A stretch of 64,000 bases of DNA from Bacteroidaceae bacterium. GTDB lineage: Bacteria > Bacteroidota > Bacteroidia > Bacteroidales > Bacteroidaceae. The notes under the pieces were generated by a model. The model did no database searches. It worked only from the letters and a program-made list of their open reading frames with translations, and was not told where the DNA came from. A program made the translations under genes and the position numbers. Shown in pieces: positions 16,709 to 28,998 of this stretch (the first letter of the stretch is position 1; every line of letters begins with the position of its first letter). The stretch is taken from contig JAEDIG010000001.1 of assembly GCA_016292545.1 (NCBI GenBank), forward strand, positions 1 to 64,000, read 5' to 3'.

Positions 16709-19245
16709 CCTGTGCTGTAGACAAACCGTTCGTCGGCACGTGCCGGCTGGCGTGTGATGAAAGGAAGCATCCATTCGGGCATCGGAGGCACGCCCTTGCC
16801 GCTGTAGAGCATCTCCTGCCACTGCTCGTCGGTGAGACGGTCACCCATTGGGCGCACGAACTCATAATAGCTGTAGGTGGCACCGCGTGTGAGATAGCAT
16901 CTTCCGTCTATCTCCACCACCACGTAGATTTCCATTGGCAGGCCTGCGGCCTCGTAGAGAATACCGTCCTTGCTGCAACCGGGGATGTTGCGTGTGAAAA
17001 CATCGCTCACCTGTGCCACACAGCGGTCGGGACCCTTGAGATCATCCCAGGATGGATATGCGTTTTCCGTGTCTATGACGGAGAGCGTGAACCATTCGAG
17101 TGTGGCCCCGATATGGTAAATTCCTTCGTGCTCGTTCTGGGTGAGGGACTGGCCGGACAGCTCCTTCTCGGCTATGCTGCGGCATTTTCCCACAATGTCT
17201 GCCAAGTGGGTGCTTCTGTCCTTGAGCGTTTCGGTGAGGAAACCATTGCGGCTGAGCATTTTTTCAGTGAGGGCAATGAGTGCTTCCAGTTCCTTCCAGA
17301 AGGGAAGGTTGGGCTCCACATATCCCACATTCCTCGGGTCGGGCAATCCGCCGCCTCCGCATTCGGCTGCCATGGGCTGCTCGGCATAGAGAAGGGCATC
17401 GTGCTTGAGCAGGGCCCATGAGGCGAGCGATGTATTCAGGTTCTTGCGTTTCCATGCCGTGGTTTGCATGAAGGACGGCTGGTCCTTTCTGGGCTGCTGC
17501 ATGAGTTGGAGAATGTGCATCCATTTGTCGTAGAGTGTGTTGTCCCATCCCGTGAATGCCTTGCAGCGCTCTTGCTGTGCTTGCCGCAGTTTGTCATAGT
17601 CGGCCCAGGGCTGTTGCTTGTTGAGCGTGGATAGTATGGATGTGGCTTCTTCCACGCCCATCACGTCCATTACGTCGAGCCCCGAGGGATAGGCTCGCGG
17701 CGCATCCTGCAGCGGGTCGTAGAGCGTGGCCAGGATTTCACCGTCCGATGTGTACCGGCTTGGCATCAGGTTGAGCTCGTCCTCCAGTCCGTCTGTCTCC
17801 ACCTTGGGGCGGATGCGGTTGGCATCCTTGAACTGTTCCTTCAGCCATTCGTCTATACGGTTCATCTGTTCTTCATCGCGCAGATTGACTGGATTGGGCA
17901 TCTCGCTGCGCATCCACACGGCAAGGTCTATGACCGACACATTGTCGGGCCGGCCCATGAGGAAGGAGATGGCCTGGTTCAGCCGGCGCAGTTCATGCTG
18001 CGCTGCCGGCGTTTCGTTGATGAGGGTGGCCAGGTTGGCAGCCGTGAACAGCTGCTGTTCGTCCTCGCGCATGAAGCATCCCTTCTGAATCCACATCATG
18101 GCGCGGAAATAGCGTGCCGTCTCCTCGCTGCGTGTATAGTGGCCGCGCGGTTTGAAAAGGGAATAGGGGAAATGGGTCTTTGTGCGGAACAGAGGTGATA
18201 TTTCGTCCTGTGCATTCTCCACGAGGGCAAGCTCGCGGTTGTACAGGTCCATGCCATATTCGCCCATCCTGTGGTCAAGGTGCTGGAACATCTTCATGGG
18301 GTCGCATCCCAGCAGTTTCAGCCCCACTGCCAGATACACAGCCAGGTCTATGTCCTCGGGGTTGCGCATTTCGGGGCACATGCACAGGCGGTTGTCGTCG
18401 CACGACTTGAGCAAATGGGCCAGCGCCTTGTAGAGTGATGGGGCAAGGGCATCCTTCTCGATGCTCTTGAGCACAAAGCTGAAATACATGTGGGTGGCTT
18501 GCAGCATCACGTCGGTGGTGACGAAGCTGGGAATGCAGTGGTAGTTGTTCGCCTCATAGATGTTGAAGAGCTGCTGGCATGTGGAAGGCTGCATTGCCAT
18601 GTTGTGGGTGCGGAGCAGCCGTGTGATGCAGGTGTCGGGGCGGTAGAGCTGGAAATGGTTGATGGCTATGTCGGGGTTGAGCAGGCTGATGCCCTCGGGC
18701 GAGGTGATTCCCTTGTGCCGGACAAGGGAATCCATGCGTGCGTCTATGCGGTGCACGAAGGCCTGTTCCCCGGATGTGAGAGCGATGAACTTGTATGCCA
18801 GACTTGTGTCGTCCTCCCACAGTGCCTTGAAGTAGCGTTCGGTCAGCCGTGCTTTCGCCGTGTCCTTGTAGTCATAGTTCTCCCACATGTTGTAGGTATA
18901 GTTGGAATACCAGTCGGTGTGCTTGCAGAAGAAGTTGTTCAGGTCGCCCTCCATGAACCAGTGCCCGTGGATGGCATACACATAGCTGCGCAGCAGGCGC
19001 AGTTGGCTGTAGGAGAGGCGGCCGATGTCCAGCAGAGTGTCCACCCCCTGTGGCAGGGGTTTGTCCTGTAGCATGAAGAAGAGGCTGTCGGGATGCAGGT
19101 CGCCTGCAGATGCCGAACATTCCGTCTGGCCGGATGCAGGCTGTGAAGAATCCGTCTGTGCAGATCCTGTTCGTCTGCCACATCCACAGGTGAGAACCAG
19201 CGGAAGGACCAGGGCGAGCATACGTGTGAGCTGATGTCTGTTCAT
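16702..19245 (-). CDS. DUF3160 family lipoprotein with YARHG-like segment
   Basis: An 847-residue exported protein of the DUF3160 family, whose function is unknown. The start at 19245 yields a short basic N-terminus and a hydrophobic stretch ending in a Cys-rich LVLTCGCG, consistent with a lipoprotein signal. An internal ATG at 19221 is also possible. About residues 60-105 resemble a YARHG domain (LRSYVYAIHGHWF, then a tryptophan-rich stretch). The large remainder contains the DUF3160 hallmarks such as VTTDVMLQATHMYFSFVL and many aromatic residues. It lies between the small lipoprotein gene and capA, with overlaps or gaps under 20 bases. Confidence 0.82.
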   Translation of the reverse strand: MNRHQLTRMLALVLPLVLTCGCGRRTGSAQTDSSQPASGQTECSASAGDLHPDSLFFMLQDKPLPQGVDTLLDIGRLSYSQLRLLRSYVYAIHGHWFMEGDLNNFFCKHTDWYSNYTYNMWENYDYKDTAKARLTERYFKALWEDDTSLAYKFIALTSGEQAFVHRIDARMDSLVRHKGITSPEGISLLNPDIAINHFQLYRPDTCITRLLRTHNMAMQPSTCQQLFNIYEANNYHCIPSFVTTDVMLQATHMYFSFVLKSIEKDALAPSLYKALAHLLKSCDDNRLCMCPEMRNPEDIDLAVYLAVGLKLLGCDPMKMFQHLDHRMGEYGMDLYNRELALVENAQDEISPLFRTKTHFPYSLFKPRGHYTRSEETARYFRAMMWIQKGCFMREDEQQLFTAANLATLINETPAAQHELRRLNQAISFLMGRPDNVSVIDLAVWMRSEMPNPVNLRDEEQMNRIDEWLKEQFKDANRIRPKVETDGLEDELNLMPSRYTSDGEILATLYDPLQDAPRAYPSGLDVMDVMGVEEATSILSTLNKQQPWADYDKLRQAQQERCKAFTGWDNTLYDKWMHILQLMQQPRKDQPSFMQTTAWKRKNLNTSLASWALLKHDALLYAEQPMAAECGGGGLPDPRNVGYVEPNLPFWKELEALIALTEKMLSRNGFLTETLKDRSTHLADIVGKCRSIAEKELSGQSLTQNEHEGIYHIGATLEWFTLSVIDTENAYPSWDDLKGPDRCVAQVSDVFTRNIPGCSKDGILYEAAGLPMEIYVVVEIDGRCYLTRGATYSYYEFVRPMGDRLTDEQWQEMLYSGKGVPPMPEWMLPFITRQPARADERFVYSTGC

Positions 19246-19262
19246 AATATAATATATATGTA

Positions 19263-19781
19263 TTAATAATGTTTGCCGGGCAATTCTTTCCTGAACTGCA
19301 GGCCAAAGCCTCGCCAGAAATATTCGCGCTCTATGCTGATGCTGTCGGGGAGCATCTCTGTGGTGTGGATGCAGGCAGGCGTGGAATCCCTGCATACGCG
19401 GAAATCCATGAGGGGATGGCCCACTCTCGACCCCATCCAAAGGGGTCTTATGTAGCGGCCTTCGAAGAGGTGGAAGATGAACAGCCTGCGGGCAGGATGC
19501 CGGTGATAGCGGGTGGGTTTCACCACACCCACACATATCTCAGGAATGCCATTGCCCGTGAGGTCGCCGCAGTCGAACCGATAGACGGGCCAGGGCAGCA
19601 GAAAACTGTCCACACACACACCGTCCACGTCCAGCCACAGGGTATGGAGTGTGTCGGCCTGTTGCTCCATTCGGATGCGCCATGCCCCATCCTCGTAGGT
19701 CTGCACAGGTGGATGGCCATGGGTGCAGGCCGCTGTCAGAAGCACGGTCAGTGTCATAGCGGCAATGTGTTTCGGTTCCAT
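19263..19781 (-). CDS. Small lipoprotein of unknown function
   Basis: A 172-residue protein with a lipoprotein signal ending LLTAAC (Cys at about residue 19). A GTG at 19784 could add one residue. The ATG at 19781 is preferred; it lies 3 bases past the stop codon of the SusR-like gene. The sequence DLTGNGIPEICVGVVKPTRY resembles a calcium-binding FG-GAP/VCBS-type loop. I do not recognise the family. Its position between the starch regulator and the DUF3160 gene suggests an envelope role tied to the same operon. Confidence 0.72.
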   Translation of the reverse strand: MEPKHIAAMTLTVLLTAACTHGHPPVQTYEDGAWRIRMEQQADTLHTLWLDVDGVCVDSFLLPWPVYRFDCGDLTGNGIPEICVGVVKPTRYHRHPARRLFIFHLFEGRYIRPLWMGSRVGHPLMDFRVCRDSTPACIHTTEMLPDSISIEREYFWRGFGLQFRKELPGKHY

Positions 19782-19784
19782 CAC

Positions 19785-21473
19785 CTACAGTTCCTTGAGC
19801 CTGCGGCGGAATTCGTCCTTGTCGTAGAGGCTGTTGCCCCGCACCCTGGAGCTATAGTTGTAGACCGTGGGCATGGAGTAGTTGAGGATGCGTGCTATCT
19901 GCCCCATGTCGTCGACTCCCAGCCGCATGAGTGCGAAGATGCGCAGTTCCGTGCTCAGTCGTTCGCCTTTCTTGGGACGCAGTTGTGCCTCTGGTTTGAG
20001 CAGCGCATTGAATCGTTCCACAAACTGGGGATGGATGTTGAGGAAGGCATCGTCGAAATCCTTGCACAGTTGCTGTTGGGCATCGGCCACGGTGGTGTCT
20101 GTCTTGAGCCGGTTGAGCAACTCGTCCTGATGGCCCGATTTGGCAATCTTCAGGAGCGAGCGATGGAAGGTGTCCAGTATGTCGATATACTGGCGGCAGC
20201 GTGTCAGATAGATGGCAATGTAGTCCTCCCTGAGGCGGGAGGAATCGTTCAGCCTGCGGTTGATGTCCTCCAGTTGCTGGTTCGAGAGGGCCAGTTGCTG
20301 GTTGGTGAGTGCCAGTTCCGACCGTGTCTGTCGCAGTTTCTGGGCTTCGCGCCAGAGCGAGAGTGTGATGACGAGGATGATGAGAAGGAGGGTGGTGAGC
20401 GCACCGATGAGCGCCTTCTCCCTATGGTCCTTTCGTGTGACTACATTCTTGTAGGCCTGGTCTATGATGGGGAATATCTTGTTGATTTGCACACTGCGCA
20501 GCATGGCATTGCTGCTCGACGCATCCTCCATCGAGCAACGCAGGTAGTCATAGGCGCGGATGATGTCTCCCCTTTTGTAGAGCAGGTTGGCCAGGTGTGG
20601 CAGCGCAGTGTATTCAGCCACTCCGTTTTTCAGGTCATTGCTCACTGTTTGTGCCAGTGCCCGCATTTGTTTGTCGGTCTGTCCCCTCAGGCGATACACC
20701 TCGGCCAGGTTGTAGAGCGTATAGGAGAGTTGGGTGCCGCTGACATGTTCCACCAGTGGAAGCAGCATCTTTTCTGCGCTGTCTATCTTGTTTTCCACAA
20801 TCATCTTGTCGGCCATCACGATACATCGGCTCAGCGAGTCGCAGTCAATGCGCAGGATGGAGTCGCGGTAGCATGCTGTCCTGTGGAGGGCCTCCCTGTT
20901 GTCGAGCCCTATGTTGCTCAGATAGTCGGCCTCCCATCCATGGATGGTTCTGCAGATGTGCATATAATCCGTGCGTTCCTTTTTCCCCAGATGGGCGACA
21001 CATACTTTTCCCAATTGCCGTTTGGCTCCTTCATAGTCGCCCATGAAGGCCAGGGACAGTGCCCTGCGGCTGTGGGCATAGTTCAGCATGCAAGTGTCTG
21101 CTTTCTTCTCGGCCAGTTGGATGAGATGGTCCACATAGCGGAGAGCCGAGTCGGCCTGAAAGTCGGAGTAGGTGAGATGGATTTGCTTGTACACTTTCAT
21201 GTGTTGGCTTTCGGGCAGTGCAGGAATCATGCCCACCAGACTGTCGATAGTGGACTGGCGTGCTTGCTTGAACCCCTGTTTGCCGGCAATCACCTTGTCC
21301 AGTTCACAGAGTTCCTTGTGGAGTGCAACGGCATCCTCATCTCCTGTTGCATACAGGCTCTTGCTCAGGTTCTTGTCGTGATAGACAACCCGGGCTAGCA
21401 GAATGAAACAGATGGCAACGAGCATCAGCACGATGGCCTCGATTGCATACTGGAAGGAGAGACGTTTGTGCAT
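19785..21473 (-). CDS. susR: SusR-like membrane-anchored transcription regulator (DUF6377-type C-terminus)
   Basis: A 562-residue regulator of the SusR type, which in Bacteroides senses maltose or larger maltooligosaccharides and activates the sus genes. I place the start at 21473 because the promoter at 21505-21535 lies upstream of it. A membrane helix occupies about residues 8-28. A periplasmic, TPR-like helical region follows to about 350, then a second helix (354-374). Next come a glutamine-rich coiled coil (375-415) and a C-terminal helix-turn-helix near 505-545 (MGQIARILNYSMPTVYNYSS). It is divergent from the sus operon by about 260 bases and heads a four-gene minus-strand operon. Confidence 0.87.
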   Translation of the reverse strand: MHKRLSFQYAIEAIVLMLVAICFILLARVVYHDKNLSKSLYATGDEDAVALHKELCELDKVIAGKQGFKQARQSTIDSLVGMIPALPESQHMKVYKQIHLTYSDFQADSALRYVDHLIQLAEKKADTCMLNYAHSRRALSLAFMGDYEGAKRQLGKVCVAHLGKKERTDYMHICRTIHGWEADYLSNIGLDNREALHRTACYRDSILRIDCDSLSRCIVMADKMIVENKIDSAEKMLLPLVEHVSGTQLSYTLYNLAEVYRLRGQTDKQMRALAQTVSNDLKNGVAEYTALPHLANLLYKRGDIIRAYDYLRCSMEDASSSNAMLRSVQINKIFPIIDQAYKNVVTRKDHREKALIGALTTLLLIILVITLSLWREAQKLRQTRSELALTNQQLALSNQQLEDINRRLNDSSRLREDYIAIYLTRCRQYIDILDTFHRSLLKIAKSGHQDELLNRLKTDTTVADAQQQLCKDFDDAFLNIHPQFVERFNALLKPEAQLRPKKGERLSTELRIFALMRLGVDDMGQIARILNYSMPTVYNYSSRVRGNSLYDKDEFRRRLKEL

Positions 21474-21504
21474 GGTTTTGTGTCTGTAGAAGGTTTTTCG
21501 TGGG

Positions 21505-21535
21505 CAAAGATAAGGAATTTTGGTGAATAAACAAA
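21505..21535 (-). promoter_or_regulatory. Promoter of the susR-like gene
   Basis: On the minus strand, TTTG (21535 to 21532) and TATCTTTG (21512 to 21505) are separated by exactly 19 bases, a textbook Bacteroidota -33/-7 pair. The leader to the ATG at 21473 is about 25 bases. Confidence 0.75.
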
Positions 21536-21677
21536 GGAAATCCAGGAAAATTCGCACTTTAATTCATTTACATTTTATTTGCTCATGATGGGTATACATT
21601 TATTGTATATCAAATGATTATATTTTAATTAGACTTATATTTTTTCTTTTTGCGTATGACATGCGAATTATTTTTCC

Positions 21678-21685
21678 TAATTTTG
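21678..21685 (+). promoter_or_regulatory. -7 box of the sus operon promoter
   Basis: TAATTTTG is a perfect -7 box 49 bases before the susA-like start. The nearest upstream TTTG (21649-21652) is 25 bases away, too far for a normal -33 element. That fits a promoter needing the SusR-like activator. The surrounding 21540-21680 is very AT-rich. Confidence 0.6.
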
Positions 21686-21734
21686 CAGCTGGAAATCTTC
21701 CGCAATCTAACCACGAATACATCAACAACGAAAC

Positions 21735-23618
21735 ATGAATACACGGAATCTTAAAAAGGTTTTGCTCACGTTGGGGCTTTTCAATCTGCTCCCGTGGGTG
21801 TCTGTCATGGCAGGCAAGAAAGAGAAATGTGAAGTCAGTGAGATGCATCCTACCTTTTGGTGGGCAGGTATGCAGAATCCCAGATTGCAAGTGCTCATCT
21901 ATGGCACGGGCCTTGATGGCATAGTGCCTGAACTCAAGGGAGCAGAGGGCATCAGCATCGATGAGGTGGTGGATGTGCCCAACAAGCACTACATCATTCT
22001 TTACCTCAACACCAAGAATGCGCTCCCGCAGCAGTTCAGCATTCTGCTCAAGGACGGCAACAAAGTGGTGAAGACGCTCCCCTATGAACTGAGGAAAAGC
22101 AGTGTAGGCAGGGTGGAGAGCTTTGATGCCAGCGATGTGGTGTATCTGCTCATGCCCGACCGCTTTGCCACAGGCACAACCGATGCAGAGAAGAAGCAGA
22201 TGTATGCCGGCATGAAGGAAAGCAGCTGGGGACAGGAGGACATGGCCCGCCATGGAGGCGACCTCAAGGGGTTGACTGCACACCTCGACTATCTGCAGGA
22301 TCTGGGAATCACGGCTATATGGCCCACCCCCACATTGGTGAACGACATGCAGAAGGAAACATACCACGGCTATGCCATTACCAATTATTATGAAACCGAC
22401 CCCCGGTTTGGCACCAACGAGGACTATTGCCGCTTTGTCAGCGAGGCACACAAGCGTGGCATCAAGGTAATCAAGGACATCGTCTTCAACCATTGCGGGT
22501 CGGAAAACTTCCTGTTCCGCGACAGACCTGCCGATGACTGGTTCTGCTACAACAGCCAGTACAATCAAACCACCTACAAGACAGGAGCTGTGGGCGATCC
22601 TCATGCCTCCGGGCACGACCGGAAGCTGGCCGTAGACGGCTGGTTTACGCAGTTCATGCCAGACTTCAACGGACGCAACCCTCTGGTGGCCGACTATCTC
22701 ATCCAGGCCAGCATGTTCTGGATAGAGTATGCGGGAATCGACGGCATACGGCAGGACACCTATCCCTATAACGACTTCGACTTCATGCGCAGATGGTGTC
22801 TCGACATCGAACGCCAATATCCCGGCTTCAACATCGTGGGTGAGACATGGATCAACAATGCCGTGGGTGTGAGCTATTGGCAGAAGGGAAGCCCGCTGGC
22901 AGCCCCCCGCAATTCGGAACTGAAGACGGTGATGGATTTCCCGTTGATGTATATGCTCACCAGTTGTGTGGACGAGGAAAGCGACTCCTGGGACAATGGG
23001 TTTGCACGGCTGTATGAGCTTATGTCGATGGACCGTGTCTATGCCGACACGGGCCATCTGCTCACCTTCCTGGCCAATCATGACACCAACCGCTTCCAGC
23101 CCACCGAGGAGAAGGCCATGAATGTGACGCGCTACAAGCAGGCACTGACGCTGTTGCTCACGCTGCGTGGCATTCCCCAGCTTTATTATGGCGACGAGAT
23201 AGGCATGTATGCCAACAAGAGTGTCAACGACGGTGCGCTCCGCCAGAACTTTCCTGGCGGATGGCCTGGTGACAAGAACAATGCCTTTACGGCCGACGGC
23301 AGAACCAAGTTGCAGGCCGAATACCATGATTTTACCCGGAAACTGCTGAACTGGCGCAAGGGAAACCGCGCGGTAGCATACGGAACACTGACTCATTTTC
23401 CTGTGCGCGAGGGTATATATGTATATGCCCGTCAGTGGGAAGGAAAGACTGTTACCGTGGTAATGAACGGTACCAAGGAACAGCAGCGCATAACCACCGA
23501 CTATTATCGGGAAGTGATGCCCGCAAGCAAAGCACACGAGGTGCTGACGGGAACAGACGTGGAGATTGCAGACATGTTGCAGCTGGAGCCCAGGGAAATC
23601 ATGATTCTGGAATTCTGA
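21735..23618 (+). CDS. susA: SusA-like neopullulanase / maltooligosaccharide-degrading GH13 enzyme
   Basis: This 627-residue enzyme hydrolyses imported maltooligosaccharides, and probably pullulan and cyclodextrins, in the periplasm. It has a signal peptide (about 1-26), then an N-terminal immunoglobulin-like cyclomaltodextrinase domain to about 125. The GH13 barrel includes DIVFNHCG, nucleophile Asp341 in GIRQD, acid Glu370 in VGETW and Asp450 in LANHD. A beta-sandwich closes the C-terminus. Length and order match Bacteroides SusA. It is the first gene of the plus-strand sus operon; the GH97 gene follows after 31 bases. Confidence 0.92.
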   Translation: MNTRNLKKVLLTLGLFNLLPWVSVMAGKKEKCEVSEMHPTFWWAGMQNPRLQVLIYGTGLDGIVPELKGAEGISIDEVVDVPNKHYIILYLNTKNALPQQFSILLKDGNKVVKTLPYELRKSSVGRVESFDASDVVYLLMPDRFATGTTDAEKKQMYAGMKESSWGQEDMARHGGDLKGLTAHLDYLQDLGITAIWPTPTLVNDMQKETYHGYAITNYYETDPRFGTNEDYCRFVSEAHKRGIKVIKDIVFNHCGSENFLFRDRPADDWFCYNSQYNQTTYKTGAVGDPHASGHDRKLAVDGWFTQFMPDFNGRNPLVADYLIQASMFWIEYAGIDGIRQDTYPYNDFDFMRRWCLDIERQYPGFNIVGETWINNAVGVSYWQKGSPLAAPRNSELKTVMDFPLMYMLTSCVDEESDSWDNGFARLYELMSMDRVYADTGHLLTFLANHDTNRFQPTEEKAMNVTRYKQALTLLLTLRGIPQLYYGDEIGMYANKSVNDGALRQNFPGGWPGDKNNAFTADGRTKLQAEYHDFTRKLLNWRKGNRAVAYGTLTHFPVREGIYVYARQWEGKTVTVVMNGTKEQQRITTDYYREVMPASKAHEVLTGTDVEIADMLQLEPREIMILEF

Positions 23619-23628
23619 GTATTCATAA

Positions 23629-25788
<2,160 letters not shown>

Positions 25789-25816
25789 TTAATAAACAAC
25801 TCTAAATCACATCAAA

Positions 25817-28800
25817 ATGAAACAGAAACTCAAATTCAGGACATTGGCAACCCTGATTGCCATGTTCTTAGTGTCTGTCTCGGCATGGGCCCAGAACATC
25901 ACGGTGAAGGGTCACGTGCAGGACGACATGGGTGAGCTTCCCGGTGTTGCCGTCAAGCAGAAGGGCACAAACAATGGTGTTTTCACTGACTTGAACGGGG
26001 ATTTCACCCTCTCGGTTCCCAAAGGGGCCATGCTCGTAATCTCCTACATGGGCTATGTAACCCAGGAGGTTTTGGCCGCTCCCAAGATTAACGTCACCAT
26101 GGTGGAGGACACCAAGACGCTGCAGGAAACCGTGGTTATCGGTTACGGTAGCGTGAAGAAGGAGGACATGACGGGTGCTGTGGCCACCTTCAAGCCCGAC
26201 GAGAAGAACCATGGCATCATCACCAGTCCGCAGGAGCTCATCCAGGGCAAGGTGGCTGGTGTGAACGTCAACATGAGCAGCGGTGAGCCCGGTGCGGGTG
26301 CCCAGATTGTGATTCGTGGCGGTGCTTCACTGAATGCCAGCACCAAGCCACTGATTGTCATCGACGGCATGGTGCTCGACAACAACGACATCAAGGGTAT
26401 GAGCAATCCCCTGTCGCTGGTGAACCCAGCCGACATTGAGTCGTTCACCGTGCTGAAGGATGCCAGCGCCTGTGCTATCTACGGTAGCCGCGGTTCCAAT
26501 GGTGTCATCCTCATCACCACCAAGAAGGGCCGCACGGGTGCTCCCGTGAAGGTGAGCTACAACGGTAGCCTGTCCTTCTCCACCAAGACAAAGACCATGG
26601 ACGTGATGAACGCCGGCGAGTATGTGTCTTTCGTGGAACGTTTCTATGGTAAGGGCAGCAATGCCTGGAACGCCCTGGGATGGAAGGAACGCGATGCCGA
26701 CGGCAAGCCCATCGAGAGCGCTGGAACATACGATACCAACTGGCAGGACGAGATTTTCCGCACGGCTGTGAGCCACGACCACAATGTGACCGTGCAGGGC
26801 GGTCTGAAGACCAAGGATGCCAAGGTGTTTGCCATGCCCTACCGTGTGAGCCTGGGCTTCACAGGTCAGGAAGGTATCATCGAGAGCAGCGACTACAAGC
26901 GTTTCACCGCAGGCGTGAGCCTCAGCCCCGAATTCCTCGACAAGCACCTGACCTTCAACATCAACGGTAAGTTTGTGCAGAGCTGGACCAATCCTGGCAG
27001 TGCGCCCATCGGTGATGCCGTAAACATGGACCCCACACAGCCCGTCAAGAGCAGCGACCCCCGCTATGCCAACTTCGGCGGTTACTTTGAATGGCTGAAG
27101 GATGCAGGCTACAACGATGCCAATTATCCCTATGCCACCAACGGTCCCAAGAACCCCGTGGAGCAGGTGGCCAAAGGACACAACACCTTCACCAAGGACT
27201 CCTGGGTGTTCCTCGGCAACGTGGAGGCTGCCTACAAGATTCATGGCCTGGAGGACCTGAGCCTTCACCTGAACCTGAGCGGAGAGTGGACCACGGGTAG
27301 CGAGACCACGGGTGACCTCTTCTACACCAGTGCCAACGGCACCAAGTATTATTGCCAGCCCCGCTACACCTCCTCCTGCGGCTATTATGGCTATGGAAAG
27401 TATAACACTGAGGACAAGCAGAACCAGCAGCTTCAGGCATACGCCAACTATGACCACACATGGAAGGATGCCCACCACCTGAACGTGATGGCCGGCTACG
27501 AATGGAGCAAGCTGAAGTATGACGGCTATGAGGACCACTACAGTTACCAGAACAGCGTCTACGGTGATTTCGGCACCAATCCCGGCAATTATCTCAATGC
27601 CAATGGTGAACTGGACCTGCGCGACAGGGTGATTGACCCCTGGGGCAGTGAGAGCTACATCGTGTCGTTCTTCGGACGTGCCAACTACACTCTTCTCGAT
27701 CGCTACCTCTTCACCTTCACCGGTCGTGGCGATGGTTCCAGCCGTTTTGCCAAGGGCAACAAGTGGGGCTTCTTCCCCTCAGCCGCCTTTGCATGGCGCA
27801 TCAACGATGAGGCTTTCATGAAGGATGTAGATGGTGTGAGCGACATGAAACTGCGTCTGGGATGGGGTAAGACAGGTCAGCAGGACATCGGAAAGGACTT
27901 CTATTATCTGGCCACCTACACCAGCAATGTCAACGGCAACTACACCTATCCCATTGCCGGGCTGAATGGTTTCATGGCCAAGCCCAATGCCTATAACGAT
28001 GAGATTCGCTGGGAGACCACCACTACCTACAACGTAGGTCTCGACCTTGGCTTCTTCAAACAGCGCCTCACTGTGGGTGTGGATGCCTATTACCGCAAGA
28101 CCACCGACCTCTTCAACCTCAATACCGTGCCTACGGGCTCCAACTTCGACCGTACCGTCTACACCAATATCGGCGAGATGAGCAACCGTGGTGTGGAATT
28201 CCAGCTGACAGGCCGTCCCATCGTTACCAAGGACTGGTACTGGGAGATTGGCATGAACTTTGCCTACAACAAGAACCGTGTGGACGAACTCTATGGCGGC
28301 AACGACAAGGTAGACGGATGGGTGGACCACGAAGGTACGGTGAGCTGGCAGAAGGTGGGCAAGCCCACCAACAGCTTCTATGTGTACCAGCAAGTCTACG
28401 ACGAGAAGGGACTGCCCATCCAGGGTGTCTTTGTGGACCGCGACGGTGACGGAACCATCACCGAGAACGACAAGTATTGGTACAAGAGCATCAACCACCC
28501 CTGGAACTGTGGTCTGAGCACACGCGTGCAGTATAAGAACTGGGATCTGGGCATGAACCTGCGTGGTTCCTTCGGAGGCTACATCTACAACGATCTGGAG
28601 GCCGGACGTGTCAACTTGGCTGCCGTATGCCGCGACTACAACGGATGGTACAACCAGAATACCACGACAGACATTGAGAAGCTCAACTGGAACAGCTATC
28701 TCTATGGCCACAGCGACTACTTCGTGCAGAATGCCAGCTATGTGCGCTGCGACAACATCACGCTGGGCTACAGCTTTGAGAACCTGTTCAAGAAGGGCAA

Positions 28801-28957
28801 GTACAATGGCATCACAGGCCGCATCTCGGCCAGCGTGAGCAACGCCTTTGTCATCAGCAAGTACAAGGGTCTGGATCCTGAGCAGACCAGCGGTGCCGAG
28901 TCCAGCCTCTATCCCCGTCCGCGCACCTATACCCTCAATCTGGGTCTGAATTTCTAG
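25817..28957 (+). CDS. susC: SusC-like TonB-dependent outer-membrane transporter
   Basis: A 1046-residue TonB-dependent transporter that imports maltooligosaccharides through the outer membrane in a complex with SusD. A signal peptide (1-25) is followed by a carboxypeptidase-like beta domain (about 27-100; VKGHVQDDMGELPGVAVKQK) and a TonB box (TVVIGYG). The plug contains the hallmark SFTVLKDASACAIYGSRGSN near residue 215. A 22-strand barrel completes it, ending in the aromatic LGLNF. The gene is immediately followed by susD, as always in polysaccharide utilisation loci. Confidence 0.95.
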   Translation: MKQKLKFRTLATLIAMFLVSVSAWAQNITVKGHVQDDMGELPGVAVKQKGTNNGVFTDLNGDFTLSVPKGAMLVISYMGYVTQEVLAAPKINVTMVEDTKTLQETVVIGYGSVKKEDMTGAVATFKPDEKNHGIITSPQELIQGKVAGVNVNMSSGEPGAGAQIVIRGGASLNASTKPLIVIDGMVLDNNDIKGMSNPLSLVNPADIESFTVLKDASACAIYGSRGSNGVILITTKKGRTGAPVKVSYNGSLSFSTKTKTMDVMNAGEYVSFVERFYGKGSNAWNALGWKERDADGKPIESAGTYDTNWQDEIFRTAVSHDHNVTVQGGLKTKDAKVFAMPYRVSLGFTGQEGIIESSDYKRFTAGVSLSPEFLDKHLTFNINGKFVQSWTNPGSAPIGDAVNMDPTQPVKSSDPRYANFGGYFEWLKDAGYNDANYPYATNGPKNPVEQVAKGHNTFTKDSWVFLGNVEAAYKIHGLEDLSLHLNLSGEWTTGSETTGDLFYTSANGTKYYCQPRYTSSCGYYGYGKYNTEDKQNQQLQAYANYDHTWKDAHHLNVMAGYEWSKLKYDGYEDHYSYQNSVYGDFGTNPGNYLNANGELDLRDRVIDPWGSESYIVSFFGRANYTLLDRYLFTFTGRGDGSSRFAKGNKWGFFPSAAFAWRINDEAFMKDVDGVSDMKLRLGWGKTGQQDIGKDFYYLATYTSNVNGNYTYPIAGLNGFMAKPNAYNDEIRWETTTTYNVGLDLGFFKQRLTVGVDAYYRKTTDLFNLNTVPTGSNFDRTVYTNIGEMSNRGVEFQLTGRPIVTKDWYWEIGMNFAYNKNRVDELYGGNDKVDGWVDHEGTVSWQKVGKPTNSFYVYQQVYDEKGLPIQGVFVDRDGDGTITENDKYWYKSINHPWNCGLSTRVQYKNWDLGMNLRGSFGGYIYNDLEAGRVNLAAVCRDYNGWYNQNTTTDIEKLNWNSYLYGHSDYFVQNASYVRCDNITLGYSFENLFKKGKYNGITGRISASVSNAFVISKYKGLDPEQTSGAESSLYPRPRTYTLNLGLNF

Positions 28958-28998
28958 GCGGAAAAGTGGTAACTAACAAATTTAAATCTTGAAACAAT

